From Martinezella lusitana (GTDB lineage Bacteria; Pseudomonadota; Alphaproteobacteria; Rhizobiales; Rhizobiaceae): a DNA stretch of 64,000 nucleotides. The translations under genes and the position numbers were made by a program. The stretch covers positions 47,351-111,350 of the forward strand of contig NZ_JACHBG010000018.1 in the NCBI RefSeq assembly GCF_014207095.1, in the 5' to 3' direction. Under the pieces are notes generated by a model that ran no database searches, was not told the DNA's origin, and saw nothing but the letters and a program-made list of their open reading frames with translations. Below are positions 18,511 through 27,712 of the stretch, piece after piece; position 1 is the stretch's first letter, and every line of letters begins with the position of its first letter.

Positions 18511-20190
18511 ATGAATCTGTTAAATCAATTAGTTCCCTTATTCCGGAACATCCAGAATCTGGGCAAAACGCGCCTAATGATCATGGGTGGCGTCGGCGCA
18601 GCTTCCATTGTGCTGGTCCTTCTGGCGGCCCTCTTTGTCAACAAGCCAGCACAGGAAACGCTCTATGTCGGCCTGGATGCCACCGATCTCAATCAGATCA
18701 GTATCGCACTCGCCGAAGCCAAGATCGGCTTTCAGGTCGGCACCGACGGCACCAGCCTGACCGTTCCGGCCGGGATGACCGGCAAGGCCCGTGCGCTGCT
18801 CGCCGAACGCGGTCTGCCCACGAGCGGCAAGGCCGGCTATGAACTCTTCGACAACGTCGGCTCGCTGGGCCTGACCTCCTTCATGCAGGAAGTCACTCGC
18901 GTGCGTGCGCTCGAAGGCGAGATCAGCCGTACCATCACCTCGATCGCCGGCATCAGCGCGGCGCGCGTTCACATCGTCATGCAGGATGTCGGCAACTTCC
19001 GTAAGGCCGATCAGAAGCCGACGGCGTCAGTCATGATCCGCGCGAGCGCCGAGGCGGCACGCAAGTCGGCGCCTGCCATCCGCCACCTGGTCGCTTCGGC
19101 CGTTCCCGGTCTGGAAGTCGATGACGTCACGATCCTCGATTCGACCGGCCAACTGCTCGCTTCGGGTGACGATCAGAGCAACGGCGCGCTCAGCCGCAAT
19201 CTCGGCATCGTGCAGAATGTGCAGGGCGAGATCGAAGGCAATATCAACAAGGCGCTCGCACCGTTCCTTGGCATGGACAACTTTCGCTCCAGCGTAACCG
19301 CACAGCTGAACACCGACAGCCAGCAGGTGCATGAGACCACATTCGATCCGGAGTCGAAGGTCGAACGTTCCGTCCGCACGGTCAAGGAAGCGCAGAAATC
19401 GCAGCAGAGCCAGCCCGACACGGCGGCGACGGTTGAGCAGAATATCCCGCAGGCGGCTCCGCAGTCGGGCGGCAACACACCGACGTCGAACGATCAGTCC
19501 GACAAGCGCGAAGAGCAGACCAACTACGAAATCAACAGCAAGACGACGGCGACGACCCGCAACAGCTACAAGATCGAGAAGCTCTCTGTCGCGGTGGTGG
19601 TCAACAGGGGCCGCATTGCACAGATGCTTGGCGACGGTGCCGATCAGGCGAAAGTCGATGCCTATATCGCCGAGATGCAGAAGATCGTTGCGACTGCTGC
19701 CGGAGCCGATCAGGCCCGCGGCGATGTCGTAACCGTCAATGCGATGAGCTTCCTCGACAATCAGCTGCTGGAAGACACGGCTTCAGGCTTCAGCATCACG
19801 GAAATGCTGAGCCGCAACCTGGCTGGCATCATCAACTCGCTGGCCTTCGTCGCAGTCGCCTTCCTGATCGTCTGGGTGGGCTTCCGTCCGCTGATCCGCT
19901 CGCTGAGCGGTGGTGAGGCCAGCGGCACGGCGCTGCCCGAGGCAGCCGGCCTGGAACTGCCGGACTTCGCGCCTCCGGTGGGCGGCGCCGGCGCCGCGCT
20001 GATGGACGGCTTCGGCTCGGATTTCGGCTTCGACAGCACCGACGATCTGCTGACGATGGGCGACGACAGCGGTACCTTCAACCGCCGCGTCAAGGAAGGA
20101 CCGGAGCGCCGTCTATCGCGCATGGTGGAAATCAGCGAAGAACGCGCCGCAAAAATCCTCAGAAAATGGGCCGTCGATCAGGCCGCATGA
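18511..20190 (+). CDS. fliF: Flagellar MS-ring protein FliF
   Basis: The 559-residue protein forms the inner-membrane MS ring. A first membrane segment lies near residues 24-44 (MIMGGVGAASIVLVLLAALF). Periplasmic ring-building motifs follow, with MQEVTRVRALEGEISRTI and ARVHIVMQ. A Gln/Ser-rich periplasmic loop lies near 290-345. The second membrane segment is near 425-450 (IINSLAFVAVAFLIVWVGF), and a cytosolic FliG-binding tail ends in ERAAKILRKWAVDQAA. It lies 165 bp after cheT and is followed directly by a strong hairpin, so it probably ends the che transcript. Confidence 0.95.
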   Translation: MNLLNQLVPLFRNIQNLGKTRLMIMGGVGAASIVLVLLAALFVNKPAQETLYVGLDATDLNQISIALAEAKIGFQVGTDGTSLTVPAGMTGKARALLAERGLPTSGKAGYELFDNVGSLGLTSFMQEVTRVRALEGEISRTITSIAGISAARVHIVMQDVGNFRKADQKPTASVMIRASAEAARKSAPAIRHLVASAVPGLEVDDVTILDSTGQLLASGDDQSNGALSRNLGIVQNVQGEIEGNINKALAPFLGMDNFRSSVTAQLNTDSQQVHETTFDPESKVERSVRTVKEAQKSQQSQPDTAATVEQNIPQAAPQSGGNTPTSNDQSDKREEQTNYEINSKTTATTRNSYKIEKLSVAVVVNRGRIAQMLGDGADQAKVDAYIAEMQKIVATAAGADQARGDVVTVNAMSFLDNQLLEDTASGFSITEMLSRNLAGIINSLAFVAVAFLIVWVGFRPLIRSLSGGEASGTALPEAAGLELPDFAPPVGGAGAALMDGFGSDFGFDSTDDLLTMGDDSGTFNRRVKEGPERRLSRMVEISEERAAKILRKWAVDQAA

Positions 20191-20192
20191 TG

Positions 20193-20220
20193 AAACGACC
20201 GGGAGAGATCCCGGTCGTTT
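20193..20220 (+). terminator. Terminator hairpin after fliF
   Basis: Perfect 12-bp stem (aaacgaccggga / tcccggtcgttt) with a gaga tetraloop begins three bases after the fliF stop codon. The stem ends in TTT on the + strand. It probably ends the chemotaxis-fliF operon. Confidence 0.85.
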
Positions 20221-20708
20221 GCATTTCCGGAACCGCTGCATGTCGCTGTCTCTTTCGCGGGCGCCATTGTTGCCGGCTCGACTCAGCCAAGTAATTTGAC
20301 GTGTTCGTAAGATGGAATTTTGACGTAAAAGCCGTTGCTGGGTAGAAAGAATCGACTTACTAATATGCGAACTATACTTGTTAACCGTTTAACTGGCGCG
20401 AATCGTCTGCCGATCTCGGTGTTTCGCAAGCGCAGTGCGCTAGCAGATTCCGGGGCGGGAAAACCGGTCCATGGTTCGTCGGTCGTGTCTGCCGGTATTC
20501 TTACGGCATGATCGTCAACGTAAAAATCGATAATGGGTGTGTTGATTTGCCCTGCCTTCACCGGGATGTGTTTGTGTCGCGGTAAACAATGATTCGGCTC
20601 CGAAGCCCTGTGGATGTCATGATTGATTCTCCGGGCTGGCGCCTAGGCTTAGACTGAATGATGCTCTCGTTGACGACGGATCGTCCACCAGCGGCAGGAA
20701 ATGCGGGA
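20221..20708. promoter_or_regulatory. Long upstream region of visN
   Basis: About 490 bp with no convincing gene and a lower GC content than its surroundings. It includes an inverted repeat gttaaccgtttaac at 20380-20393. Because visNR sits at the top of the rhizobial flagellar hierarchy, this stretch is the likely place for its promoter and for regulators of motility. No specific promoter boxes can be assigned with confidence. Confidence 0.5.
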
Positions 20709-21446
20709 ATGGACATACAGATATCGCAGATGAGCAAGGGCGATAGGGATGTGCGGCCAGTTGCGCCCGCCGCCGTCATGTCGCGCGAGCAGCTCATCCT
20801 GCAGCTGAGTGCCACCTCCGGCCCGACCTATCTGCAGGCCGGCTTGCGGGCGCTGGCCAGCTATGCCGGCGCCACTCACTATCTTCTGGTGCGCTGCGAT
20901 TTCATTCAGGAAAGCGGCCTGGATTTCGTTGTTTCCTCCGATTGGCCCTTCGATCTCGTCAGGCGCCTGGCGTCGGAGCTGACAAGCGGTTACGGCCGCA
21001 TCGGCGAGCTGGAAAAATGCATGTCATTGTTCCAGCCGAACCTCGCTTCTCTTCCTGACGATCTGGAACTGCCGCAAGGCGTCGGCCGGCAATATTACGC
21101 GCTGACATTCAATGTCGGCCGCACGCGTTTCTCGCTGTTGCTGCTGACGCGTGAAGCCGTATCGCTCTCGTCGGAACGGCTGCGCGACGCGGGTTTGCTG
21201 GCGGGCTACCTTGCCAGCTGCACCCGTTGTTTCGAGGATAAGCTGGAGCGCGATTTCGACCTGACGGAACGCGAACTCGAGTGTCTGTTCTGGATTGCCG
21301 AGGGCAAGACAAGCGACGAGATCGCCATGATCCTGGGTATCTCGCGCAATACCATCAATAACTATATCACCAGCGTCATGCGCAAGACGGCTACCAAGAC
21401 CCGGTCGGAGGCGATCGCCTTCGCTGTTCGAAACAACCTCGTTTGA
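20709..21446 (+). CDS. visN: LuxR-type master flagellar regulator VisN
   Basis: The 245-residue transcription factor has an N-terminal ligand-binding-like domain and a C-terminal LuxR helix-turn-helix (LTERELECLFWIAEGKTSDEIA, then ILGISRNTINNYI). In S. meliloti VisN and VisR form a heterodimer that activates rem and thereby the whole flagellar and chemotaxis regulon. I placed the start at 20709 because AGGA lies nine bases upstream and the length then equals that of VisR. The frame stays open to an ATG at 20658, which has a poor ribosome site. Confidence 0.85.
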   Translation: MDIQISQMSKGDRDVRPVAPAAVMSREQLILQLSATSGPTYLQAGLRALASYAGATHYLLVRCDFIQESGLDFVVSSDWPFDLVRRLASELTSGYGRIGELEKCMSLFQPNLASLPDDLELPQGVGRQYYALTFNVGRTRFSLLLLTREAVSLSSERLRDAGLLAGYLASCTRCFEDKLERDFDLTERELECLFWIAEGKTSDEIAMILGISRNTINNYITSVMRKTATKTRSEAIAFAVRNNLV

Positions 21447-21457
21447 AGGCCCGTTGA

Positions 21458-22204
21458 ATGCGATATCAGCCAGACAGGACGACGGACATGCCGGCAGAAT
21501 CACGGCAGACCCGTTCGAGCCGGATTTCTGGCCGCTCCGATCTCTTTCCAAAACTCGTTGCGATGCTGAAGCTGATCGATGCACAGCACTTCGCCGTTTA
21601 CCGCCTGCATGGCTCCGGCTTGCCGCACAAGCATCGTTTGGTTTGCGAGCTCGACAATTGGGGCTCCGCCAATTCCGTGATCGCCAAATCCTTCCTGGAA
21701 GCCTATGGCGACGCGATGATCGAGCATATCGACAAATCGCTGCTTCCGCTCATGTGGAACGGCCGCGATAGCGACAGCACGGCCGAGACGCCGGACTTCG
21801 CGGCCTTCACCCAGCGCCTCAAACCTCATCTTCTGCCCTTCGCCGGCGTGGCCTTTCCCGTGCGGCTGGGCGCCGTGGGCAACGGCTATGTCGTCTTCAC
21901 GGCGAAGTTCATGGATCTGGCGAGCGACGTGATCGTCGAGCTGCACGGCCGCAGCTGCCGGGTCATGATGGAGCTCTTGTCGCTGGACGAACGCCGTTCA
22001 CAGGCCGCCGAGGCGCTCAGCGAGCGCGAAATTGCCTGCCTGCAGCTTGCCGGCGATGGGCGCATCAGTGAGGAAATCGCCGAGAAGCTGGGATTGTCGG
22101 TTCACACCGTCAACGCCTATCTCGGATCGGCGACGATCAAGCTCGACAGCGTCAACCGCATCCAGGCGATCGCGAAGGCGATTCGCTTCGGGTACATAAG
22201 CTGA
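21458..22204 (+). CDS. visR: LuxR-type master flagellar regulator VisR
   Basis: The 248-residue partner of VisN has the same architecture: an N-terminal sensory domain and a C-terminal helix-turn-helix (LSEREIACLQLAGDGRISEEIA, then KLGLSVHTVNAYL). It follows visN by 11 bp and must be cotranscribed. The ATG at 21458 has GAAGG eight bases upstream; a second ATG at 21488 with AGGA is an alternative start that would remove ten residues. Confidence 0.85.
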   Translation: MRYQPDRTTDMPAESRQTRSSRISGRSDLFPKLVAMLKLIDAQHFAVYRLHGSGLPHKHRLVCELDNWGSANSVIAKSFLEAYGDAMIEHIDKSLLPLMWNGRDSDSTAETPDFAAFTQRLKPHLLPFAGVAFPVRLGAVGNGYVVFTAKFMDLASDVIVELHGRSCRVMMELLSLDERRSQAAEALSEREIACLQLAGDGRISEEIAEKLGLSVHTVNAYLGSATIKLDSVNRIQAIAKAIRFGYIS

Positions 22205-22334
22205 AGCATATCGCCCCACTTGCGCAGCGGTTTTGTCTCTGAAGCTGCTCGCCGGCATCGTCGAGCAAAGAAATTGAGCGGGGCGGTACGGCTTCCGCCG
22301 ATACACGCCGCTCCAAGAAGTCATTCCTTAAAGC

Positions 22335-22351
22335 CTGATTCTCTAAATCAG
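22335..22351 (-). terminator. Short hairpin at the end of the motA-flhB operon
   Basis: On the minus strand a 6-bp stem (ctgatt / aatcag) with a five-base loop is followed by gcttt. It overlaps the last codon of the minus-strand operon. The stem is short and AT-rich, so this call is weak. Confidence 0.3.
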
Positions 22352-22788
22352 ATTACTCGCACGGGCTCGCCGCGGGTGACGTAACGCGAATCCTTGAGGC
22401 TGCGTGCAAGAAGCGCCGTGTTCTCGTCCGGATCCGCGGATGCCTTGTCGAAGGCGATGTGGTTGATCTCGATGCCGGCATAATGCTCGGTCAGGGCAAG
22501 CTTGGCATAGATGACCACGCCGCGTGGCTTGATTTCCAGATCGAGCGTAACTTCGGCGGGGCCGCCCCAATCGAGCTTATAGTCGCCGCCAAGGCCGAAA
22601 TTGACTATGCCCGGTAAGAAATACAGCTCTGCGGCCGACGCCACGAGATCGGCAAGATTACCATATCGTTCGAAGCGCAACAGAGAGATCAGGTCGGCGG
22701 CGTCGAGCAGACGCAATTCGCTCGCGACAGGGCTGATGGCTTCGGCAAGTATTTGTTCTCGTTGGGCAGAGTAGGGGCATTTTTTCAT
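22348..22788 (-). CDS. Uncharacterised flagellar-operon protein after flhB
   Basis: The 146-residue soluble protein has no recognised domain. It contains mixed helix and strand patterns, with FGLGGDYKLDWGGPAEVTLDLE and IKPRGVVIYAKLALTEHYAG in the middle. It follows flhB by five bases, so it is cotranscribed and probably coupled with the flagellar switch and export genes. A gene in this position also occurs in other rhizobia. A role in flagellar assembly or control is an inference from position only. Confidence 0.7.
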   Translation of the reverse strand: MKKCPYSAQREQILAEAISPVASELRLLDAADLISLLRFERYGNLADLVASAAELYFLPGIVNFGLGGDYKLDWGGPAEVTLDLEIKPRGVVIYAKLALTEHYAGIEINHIAFDKASADPDENTALLARSLKDSRYVTRGEPVRVI

Positions 22789-22793
22789 ATGGT

Positions 22794-23873
22794 TTATCGT
22801 ACCCGTTTTCCATTCGACTGCACGGCGTAGACTCGGTGGATGAGTTCGGCGACAGCCTTGTAAAATACTGACGGTATGACGCTATCAACCGAGACTTGCG
22901 CAAACATGGAGCGGGCGAGGGGAGGGTCCTCGAAAACGGGAATATTGTTGGTCTCGGCTATCTCCCTGATTTTCAAGGCGATCAGATCCTGACCCTTGGC
23001 AACGACAACAGGTGCGTCGTTTTCCTCGCGCACATACCGCAGCGCCACGGCAAAGTGCGTCGGGTTGGCGATGACGAGGGTGGCGCGGGGTACCTGCTTC
23101 ATCATGCGTCTGCGGGCGCGGTCACGCGCGATCGAACGTTGGCGCGATTTGACGATCGGGTCGCCCTGCGATTGCTTGTGCTCGTCCTTGACCTCCTGCT
23201 TGGTCATCTTCAGCTGATCGAACCAGTGGTGTCGGCTCCACAGAATGTCGGCGACGCCGACGACCACGGTCGCCATCAGCACGATGATCAGGATACGCTG
23301 CACGATTGCCGAGAGACGGATGAAGATCGTCTGCGGATCCGACGCCATCGCGTCGATCGAATGGAAGAACTGCCCGCGCAGCACGAAAAACATCACGACG
23401 CCGACCAGCAGGATCTTCGTGAGCGACTTTCCGAATTCCACCAGGCCGCTGACGCTGAACAGGCGCTTCCAGCCGGAAACGGGCGATATCCGCGAAAACT
23501 GCGGCCTGATTCGCTCGAGCACAGGCGTCGGCAGATTCTGGAACATCGAAGCGCCGACGCCGAAGGTCATGAAAAGCACCACGGCGGGAAGCACCATATT
23601 GGCGACTTCCCAGCCTATGCGCACGAAGAGCGAAATGGCGTCTGGACCGGTTTCGAGCTTCCATTGATCCGGCTTTTCGAAGAGGTCGCGAAGAACCTCG
23701 CCCATGCGGCCCATGCGTGTCGGCAGAAAGAAGGTGACGTAGATGACCGTCGCGAGCATGGTGGCGAAGATGGTCGCTTCCCTGGAGTGCGGCACATTGC
23801 CTTTCTCCTGGGTCTCGCGGAGTTTTTTCTCCGTCGGGTTTTCTGTTTTACTGTCCTTGTCTTCGTCAGCCAA
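22794..23873 (-). CDS. flhB: Flagellar type III export protein FlhB
   Basis: The 359-residue inner-membrane component of the flagellar export gate controls the switch from hook to filament export. Four membrane segments lie between residues 35 and 210. The cytosolic domain carries the autocleavage site in VIANPTHFAVALRY (NPTH, near residue 269), which is intact. The N-terminus KTENPTEKKLRETQEKGNV is typical. It lies between fliG and the unknown orf on the minus strand. Confidence 0.95.
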   Translation of the reverse strand: MADEDKDSKTENPTEKKLRETQEKGNVPHSREATIFATMLATVIYVTFFLPTRMGRMGEVLRDLFEKPDQWKLETGPDAISLFVRIGWEVANMVLPAVVLFMTFGVGASMFQNLPTPVLERIRPQFSRISPVSGWKRLFSVSGLVEFGKSLTKILLVGVVMFFVLRGQFFHSIDAMASDPQTIFIRLSAIVQRILIIVLMATVVVGVADILWSRHHWFDQLKMTKQEVKDEHKQSQGDPIVKSRQRSIARDRARRRMMKQVPRATLVIANPTHFAVALRYVREENDAPVVVAKGQDLIALKIREIAETNNIPVFEDPPLARSMFAQVSVDSVIPSVFYKAVAELIHRVYAVQSNGKRVR

Positions 23874-23965
23874 AGCAGCCGCCCTTTACGCAACGGAAAG
23901 AGGCCGCGCATCACACGCGGCCTGATCTGAGCACTTTAAGACAATTCAAGTGAGTCGCGGTGAGA

Positions 23966-25024
23966 TTACGCCGCTTCTTCCACAGGCGTATTTTCTTTCT
24001 GCTTGAGCTCGATCTGGCCGGAGTTGGCAAGCCGGATAGCTTCCTGGGCGATGGCGCGACGTGCGATAGCGATTTCGCGCGGATTGATGCCGTTCGTGCC
24101 CGTCTGCAGATCGGATTCGATCATGCGGCGCTGACGCGGGCTGATCGAAGACAGAACAATCTCGCGGATCTCCGCACTCGAACCGCGCAGCGCCATCGTC
24201 AGAATGTCCGAAGCGATGTCGTTGAGCAGCAGCACGCGGCTTGGCTGCGGCATGCGCGTGAGATCGTCGAACAGGAAGATCTTCGGACGAACCTTTTCGA
24301 CCGATTCCTTGTTGATCGATTCGAGCGAGCTGAGCAGCGTATCCACCTGCGGCTTGTCGAGTTCGTTCATAAGGTCCGCGACCTTGGTCGAGCCGGAAGC
24401 GTTGCGCTCGGCATCGATCTCCGCCATCAGCCCGAGAACGCGATTCTCGATGATCTGTGCGGCCTTCGGGCTGACTTCCTTCAGGTTGACGGTGCGGTTC
24501 ATGATGTCTGCGCGCTGGGCTTCGGGAAGCTGCAGCAGTACCTTTGCGCCGAAAGCGGAAGGCATCATCGACAGGACATAGGCGATGGTCTGCGGATGTT
24601 CGCGCAGCAGGAACTTGGCGACGAAGACGGGGTCTGCTTCGCCCAGGCGGTCCCAGATGGAGGTTTCATAGGCCTGGAAGGCGGTGCGGCGGCCGAGCAG
24701 GCTATCCACTTCGTCCGGCGTCAGGCCTTCCTCGAGAATGCTCTCGATCGCCTTGGCGTTGTCCATCAGGCCGGCGCCTTCGGTGAACAGGTCTTCGAAT
24801 TCGGCCACGAGCTGGGCAAGTTCGTCCGGCGGAATGAGTCTCAGCGATTGCGCCGAAGCGATGATCATCTGCAATTCGTTCTGAGTAAAATACTTGAGCA
24901 GCCGTCCCGCCACTTGCTTTCCCATAGCAAGAAGGACGGCTGCCGCCTTTTCAGTCTGAGATAACGGTTTCTCGGCAAGCGTGCCGCTGAAATCGTCAAA
25001 GTCCATCATGGTCTTCGTCTCCAT
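23966..25024 (-). CDS. fliG: Flagellar motor switch protein FliG
   Basis: The 352-residue rotor protein links the MS ring to FliM and interacts with MotA. The N-terminal FliF-binding region is LSQTEKAAAVLLAMGKQ. The middle part has the EHPQTIAYVLS (EHPQ) motif, and the C-terminal torque helix region includes LRGSSAEIREIVLSSISPRQRRMIESDL with the charged residues needed for torque. The start could also be one of two ATGs about six residues later. Confidence 0.95.
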   Translation of the reverse strand: METKTMMDFDDFSGTLAEKPLSQTEKAAAVLLAMGKQVAGRLLKYFTQNELQMIIASAQSLRLIPPDELAQLVAEFEDLFTEGAGLMDNAKAIESILEEGLTPDEVDSLLGRRTAFQAYETSIWDRLGEADPVFVAKFLLREHPQTIAYVLSMMPSAFGAKVLLQLPEAQRADIMNRTVNLKEVSPKAAQIIENRVLGLMAEIDAERNASGSTKVADLMNELDKPQVDTLLSSLESINKESVEKVRPKIFLFDDLTRMPQPSRVLLLNDIASDILTMALRGSSAEIREIVLSSISPRQRRMIESDLQTGTNGINPREIAIARRAIAQEAIRLANSGQIELKQKENTPVEEAA

Positions 25025-25058
25025 CCCGCACAGGGAGTGGGCTCATCCTGAGCCGGGT

Positions 25059-25595
25059 TCAGCTTTTCTTCGTGTTGTAGATTTCAGTGAGCTTGATGCC
25101 GAATCTGGTGTCATCATGTTCCAGAACGGTAATCTCGCCCCGACCGATCTTGCGGCCGTTTACGGTAATTTCGACCGGTTCGCCGATCTTCTTGTCGAGC
25201 GCGATAATTGCGCCCTCGGTCAGGTTCATCAGGCCGGAAACCTGCATGCGGCTGCTGCCGAGAACGATCTGGACGTCGATCGGAATGTCCATGATCATGT
25301 CGAGATTGGCGGCAAGCGCGCTGCCGAGAGGAGCAGGCTCAAGCTCCGGCGAGGAGCTGCCGAAATCGCTGTCATCGAAGGCTGGGCTGGAAGCGTCGTC
25401 GCCGAAATCGCCGAAGGTGGAAAGATCCGTGCTGGTCTCCGCGGCAAAAGTGCCGGCATCGAGGTCCGGCATGCCGCCATCGCTGTCCTTCTTCAGGACG
25501 CCGCGCAGGCCGTCGATGGCCTCATCCAATGCGGCGTCGCTGTTTGAAATGTCCAGCGATTCGTCGCTGTCTTGCTGTATCGTCTTCGTAGCCAT
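25059..25595 (-). CDS. fliN: Flagellar motor switch protein FliN
   Basis: The 178-residue protein has an acidic, low-complexity N-terminal region of about 95 residues (Asp/Ser-rich, for example FGDFGDDASS) that is longer than in enteric FliN. A conserved SpoA domain follows (MDIPIDVQIVLGSSRM, then GEPVEITVNGRKIGRGEI). It forms the lower C-ring with FliM. The position is fliM-fliN-fliG on the minus strand. Confidence 0.93.
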   Translation of the reverse strand: MATKTIQQDSDESLDISNSDAALDEAIDGLRGVLKKDSDGGMPDLDAGTFAAETSTDLSTFGDFGDDASSPAFDDSDFGSSSPELEPAPLGSALAANLDMIMDIPIDVQIVLGSSRMQVSGLMNLTEGAIIALDKKIGEPVEITVNGRKIGRGEITVLEHDDTRFGIKLTEIYNTKKS

Positions 25596-25664
25596 GAAAT
25601 CACTATTCCAGTTGAAACTTGCCTCAAGCTGCCGTGGATGGGAGGGAGCCCATCCGCCAGCCGG

Positions 25665-26612
25665 TCAATTCATTAGGTGTCGAAGAAGCTCGTCGTCGGA
25701 GTTCACGTTGTCCTTGACGCGCACCGTATAATTTTCGCCGGAACGGCCGAATTCGCAAATATAGAGGTCCTTGCTGTTGGCGCTGACCTCGACCCGGACG
25801 TCGCCGGTATTATCCATGAAAGGAATGACGTCGCCGACCGCGAGCTTCGAGATCGTGTCCAGCGTCAGCGATTGCAGCCGGATACGGGCGTCAAGCGTCA
25901 CCTGCGAGCGGCGCACCTGTTCGCTGAGCTGCTCCGACCACGCCTGAGAGGCGGCTGTCGGATTCTTCGCACGCGGCGCGCTGATGACGGTCCGCAGCAG
26001 ATCGCGCTGAGGCACGATGATGATGATCTCGGAGACGCATTTGCCGAGCGAAATTGTCATCGTGATCGCTGCTGCAAAATCATCGTTGCTATCGGCGAGC
26101 GGCGCTGGATGATCTTCGATATTGCGCGGCGGATCCAGATAGGGCTCGAAGCCGCCGGGAGCATTGACGGCGGAACGAAGCACATTGGCGATCTTCTCGA
26201 ACACCATGACGGAAAGATCAAGCTCCATCACCGAAAGTGGCCTGGCAATGGCCACCTCCATGTCCTCAGGCCGGGCGCCCAGCATGTGTTCCATCAACGT
26301 CATGATGAAAGCCGAGCCGCAGCCGAGAACGAATTTGGGTGCCCAGTTGCGCAGCGATCCGTTGACCAGGGCATGATTGCCACCAAGTCTCGAGATCAGC
26401 TCGTTCATGAGGCCGGACTGACAGCCGGTATAGGCAATATTGATCTCGAGTCCGGTTTCGCTCTTGATGATATCGGGCAGAAATTCGGAGTAGACCTGGG
26501 CGAAGGCGGTGCCGAGCTTGGCGAGCTTCGCCTGATCGCCGAGATTGCCGGTGAGCTTGGCAAAGAGGGTGCGATCCATCGCGGGCGTCTTTTGTGCGGA
26601 TTGCTGGCTCAT
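25665..26612 (-). CDS. fliM: Flagellar motor switch protein FliM
   Basis: The 315-residue C-ring protein is in the expected place between motA and fliN. It is a divergent FliM: the middle domain (INIAYTGCQSGLMNEL and a region with FVLGCGSAFIMTLMEHMLG) and the C-terminal SpoA domain (VTLDARIRLQSLTLDTISKLAVGD) are recognisable. The N-terminus lacks the usual LSQxEIDALL CheY-binding motif; the first residues read MSQQSAQKTPAMDRTLF. CheY2-P may therefore contact another surface. Confidence 0.9.
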   Translation of the reverse strand: MSQQSAQKTPAMDRTLFAKLTGNLGDQAKLAKLGTAFAQVYSEFLPDIIKSETGLEINIAYTGCQSGLMNELISRLGGNHALVNGSLRNWAPKFVLGCGSAFIMTLMEHMLGARPEDMEVAIARPLSVMELDLSVMVFEKIANVLRSAVNAPGGFEPYLDPPRNIEDHPAPLADSNDDFAAAITMTISLGKCVSEIIIIVPQRDLLRTVISAPRAKNPTAASQAWSEQLSEQVRRSQVTLDARIRLQSLTLDTISKLAVGDVIPFMDNTGDVRVEVSANSKDLYICEFGRSGENYTVRVKDNVNSDDELLRHLMN

Positions 26613-26617
26613 GATCG

Positions 26618-27490
26618 TCAGGCTGCCTTGCTTTCGCCGCCGGGGTTCATCATTTCCTGCTCGACGGCGTCGATGGACGGACGCTCGTACGAGGAGATGG
26701 TCTTGCGGCCGTATTCGAGCGCGACCTGCGGTACGGAGCCGTTCATGTAAGCCAGCAGCGTCTGCTTCACGATGACATAGAGACGATGCTGCTTGTTGCG
26801 CACGACCTTGATCTGGGAAACCAGCGGAGCGCAGACGGAATAGGACAGGATGATGCCGAGGAAGGTGCCGACCAGCGCCGATCCGATCAGGTGGCCGAGG
26901 ACCTCGGGTGATTCGTTGATGTGGCTCATGGCCTTGATGACGCCCAGAACGGCGGCGACGATACCGATGGCAGGGAACGAATCGCCCATGATCGTGATCG
27001 CGTGGTAGGGCTTCATCTTGTCGTGCTGCATGGTGTCGAGTTCTTCATCCATCAGCGCCTCGATCTCGTGAGAGCGGGCGTTGCCGATGATGATGAGACG
27101 GACGTAATCGCAGATGAAAGCCGTCAGATCCTTGTTTTTCAGGACCGTCGGGGCGGCCTGGAAGATCGCCGATTCATCCGGATTATCGATATGAGCTTCG
27201 ATCTCGTTGCGCGACTTGGTGCGCAGGTCGCGCATCAGGGCGTAGAGCACGCCCAGCGTATCGAGATAATTGCGCTCCTTGGGGACCGCATGACGGAAGG
27301 CTTCTCCGAGCGCCTTGCCCGAATCCTTCACGACCTTCATCGGATTGGCCATGATGAAGCCGCCGAGACCGGCGCCTGCGATAATGACAAATTCGAAGGG
27401 CTGGAACAGCGCGCCTACGTCTCCGCCCATAGCCATGAAGCTGCCTATGATGCAGCCGCAGGTCACTACAAATCCGATAATAATGTTCAT
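26618..27490 (-). CDS. motA: Flagellar motor stator protein MotA
   Basis: This 290-residue stator subunit conducts protons with MotB. Four membrane segments are visible (residues 1-22, 29-50, about 170-190 and 203-225). The cytosolic loop carries the charged RNYLDTLGVLYALMRDLRTKSRNEIE region that contacts FliG. The conserved prolines appear in MGDSFPAIGIVAAVLGVIKAM. I set the start at 27490, where the family's N-terminus MNIIIGFVVT begins; the frame continues upstream to 27601 without similarity. It opens the minus-strand operon motA-fliM-fliN-fliG-flhB-orf. Confidence 0.95.
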   Translation of the reverse strand: MNIIIGFVVTCGCIIGSFMAMGGDVGALFQPFEFVIIAGAGLGGFIMANPMKVVKDSGKALGEAFRHAVPKERNYLDTLGVLYALMRDLRTKSRNEIEAHIDNPDESAIFQAAPTVLKNKDLTAFICDYVRLIIIGNARSHEIEALMDEELDTMQHDKMKPYHAITIMGDSFPAIGIVAAVLGVIKAMSHINESPEVLGHLIGSALVGTFLGIILSYSVCAPLVSQIKVVRNKQHRLYVIVKQTLLAYMNGSVPQVALEYGRKTISSYERPSIDAVEQEMMNPGGESKAA

Positions 27491-27712
27491 CGTCGGTCCA
27501 CACCTGAACGTTGCTTCATACGATGAACTAGGGGAGCTGCCTTGCGTGAGGCTGTTCGTTGCTGCCGTTCGGTCGTCTTTTGCCGTGTCAGCTTCGCACA
27601 AGCCAATGCCGGCAGGATAGCGGGTAAGGGCATCGATGCCCCGCTAACGAAATGTAGGAGCGCCCTAGCGTTTCCTTTCCCGTTATTCTCCAATGTCCGG
27701 AGGGCGTTGAAA

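Noticed and set aside
20283..20561. A 92-codon minus-strand frame upstream of visN
   Set aside because: No recognisable domain, and it covers AT-rich DNA likely to be regulatory.
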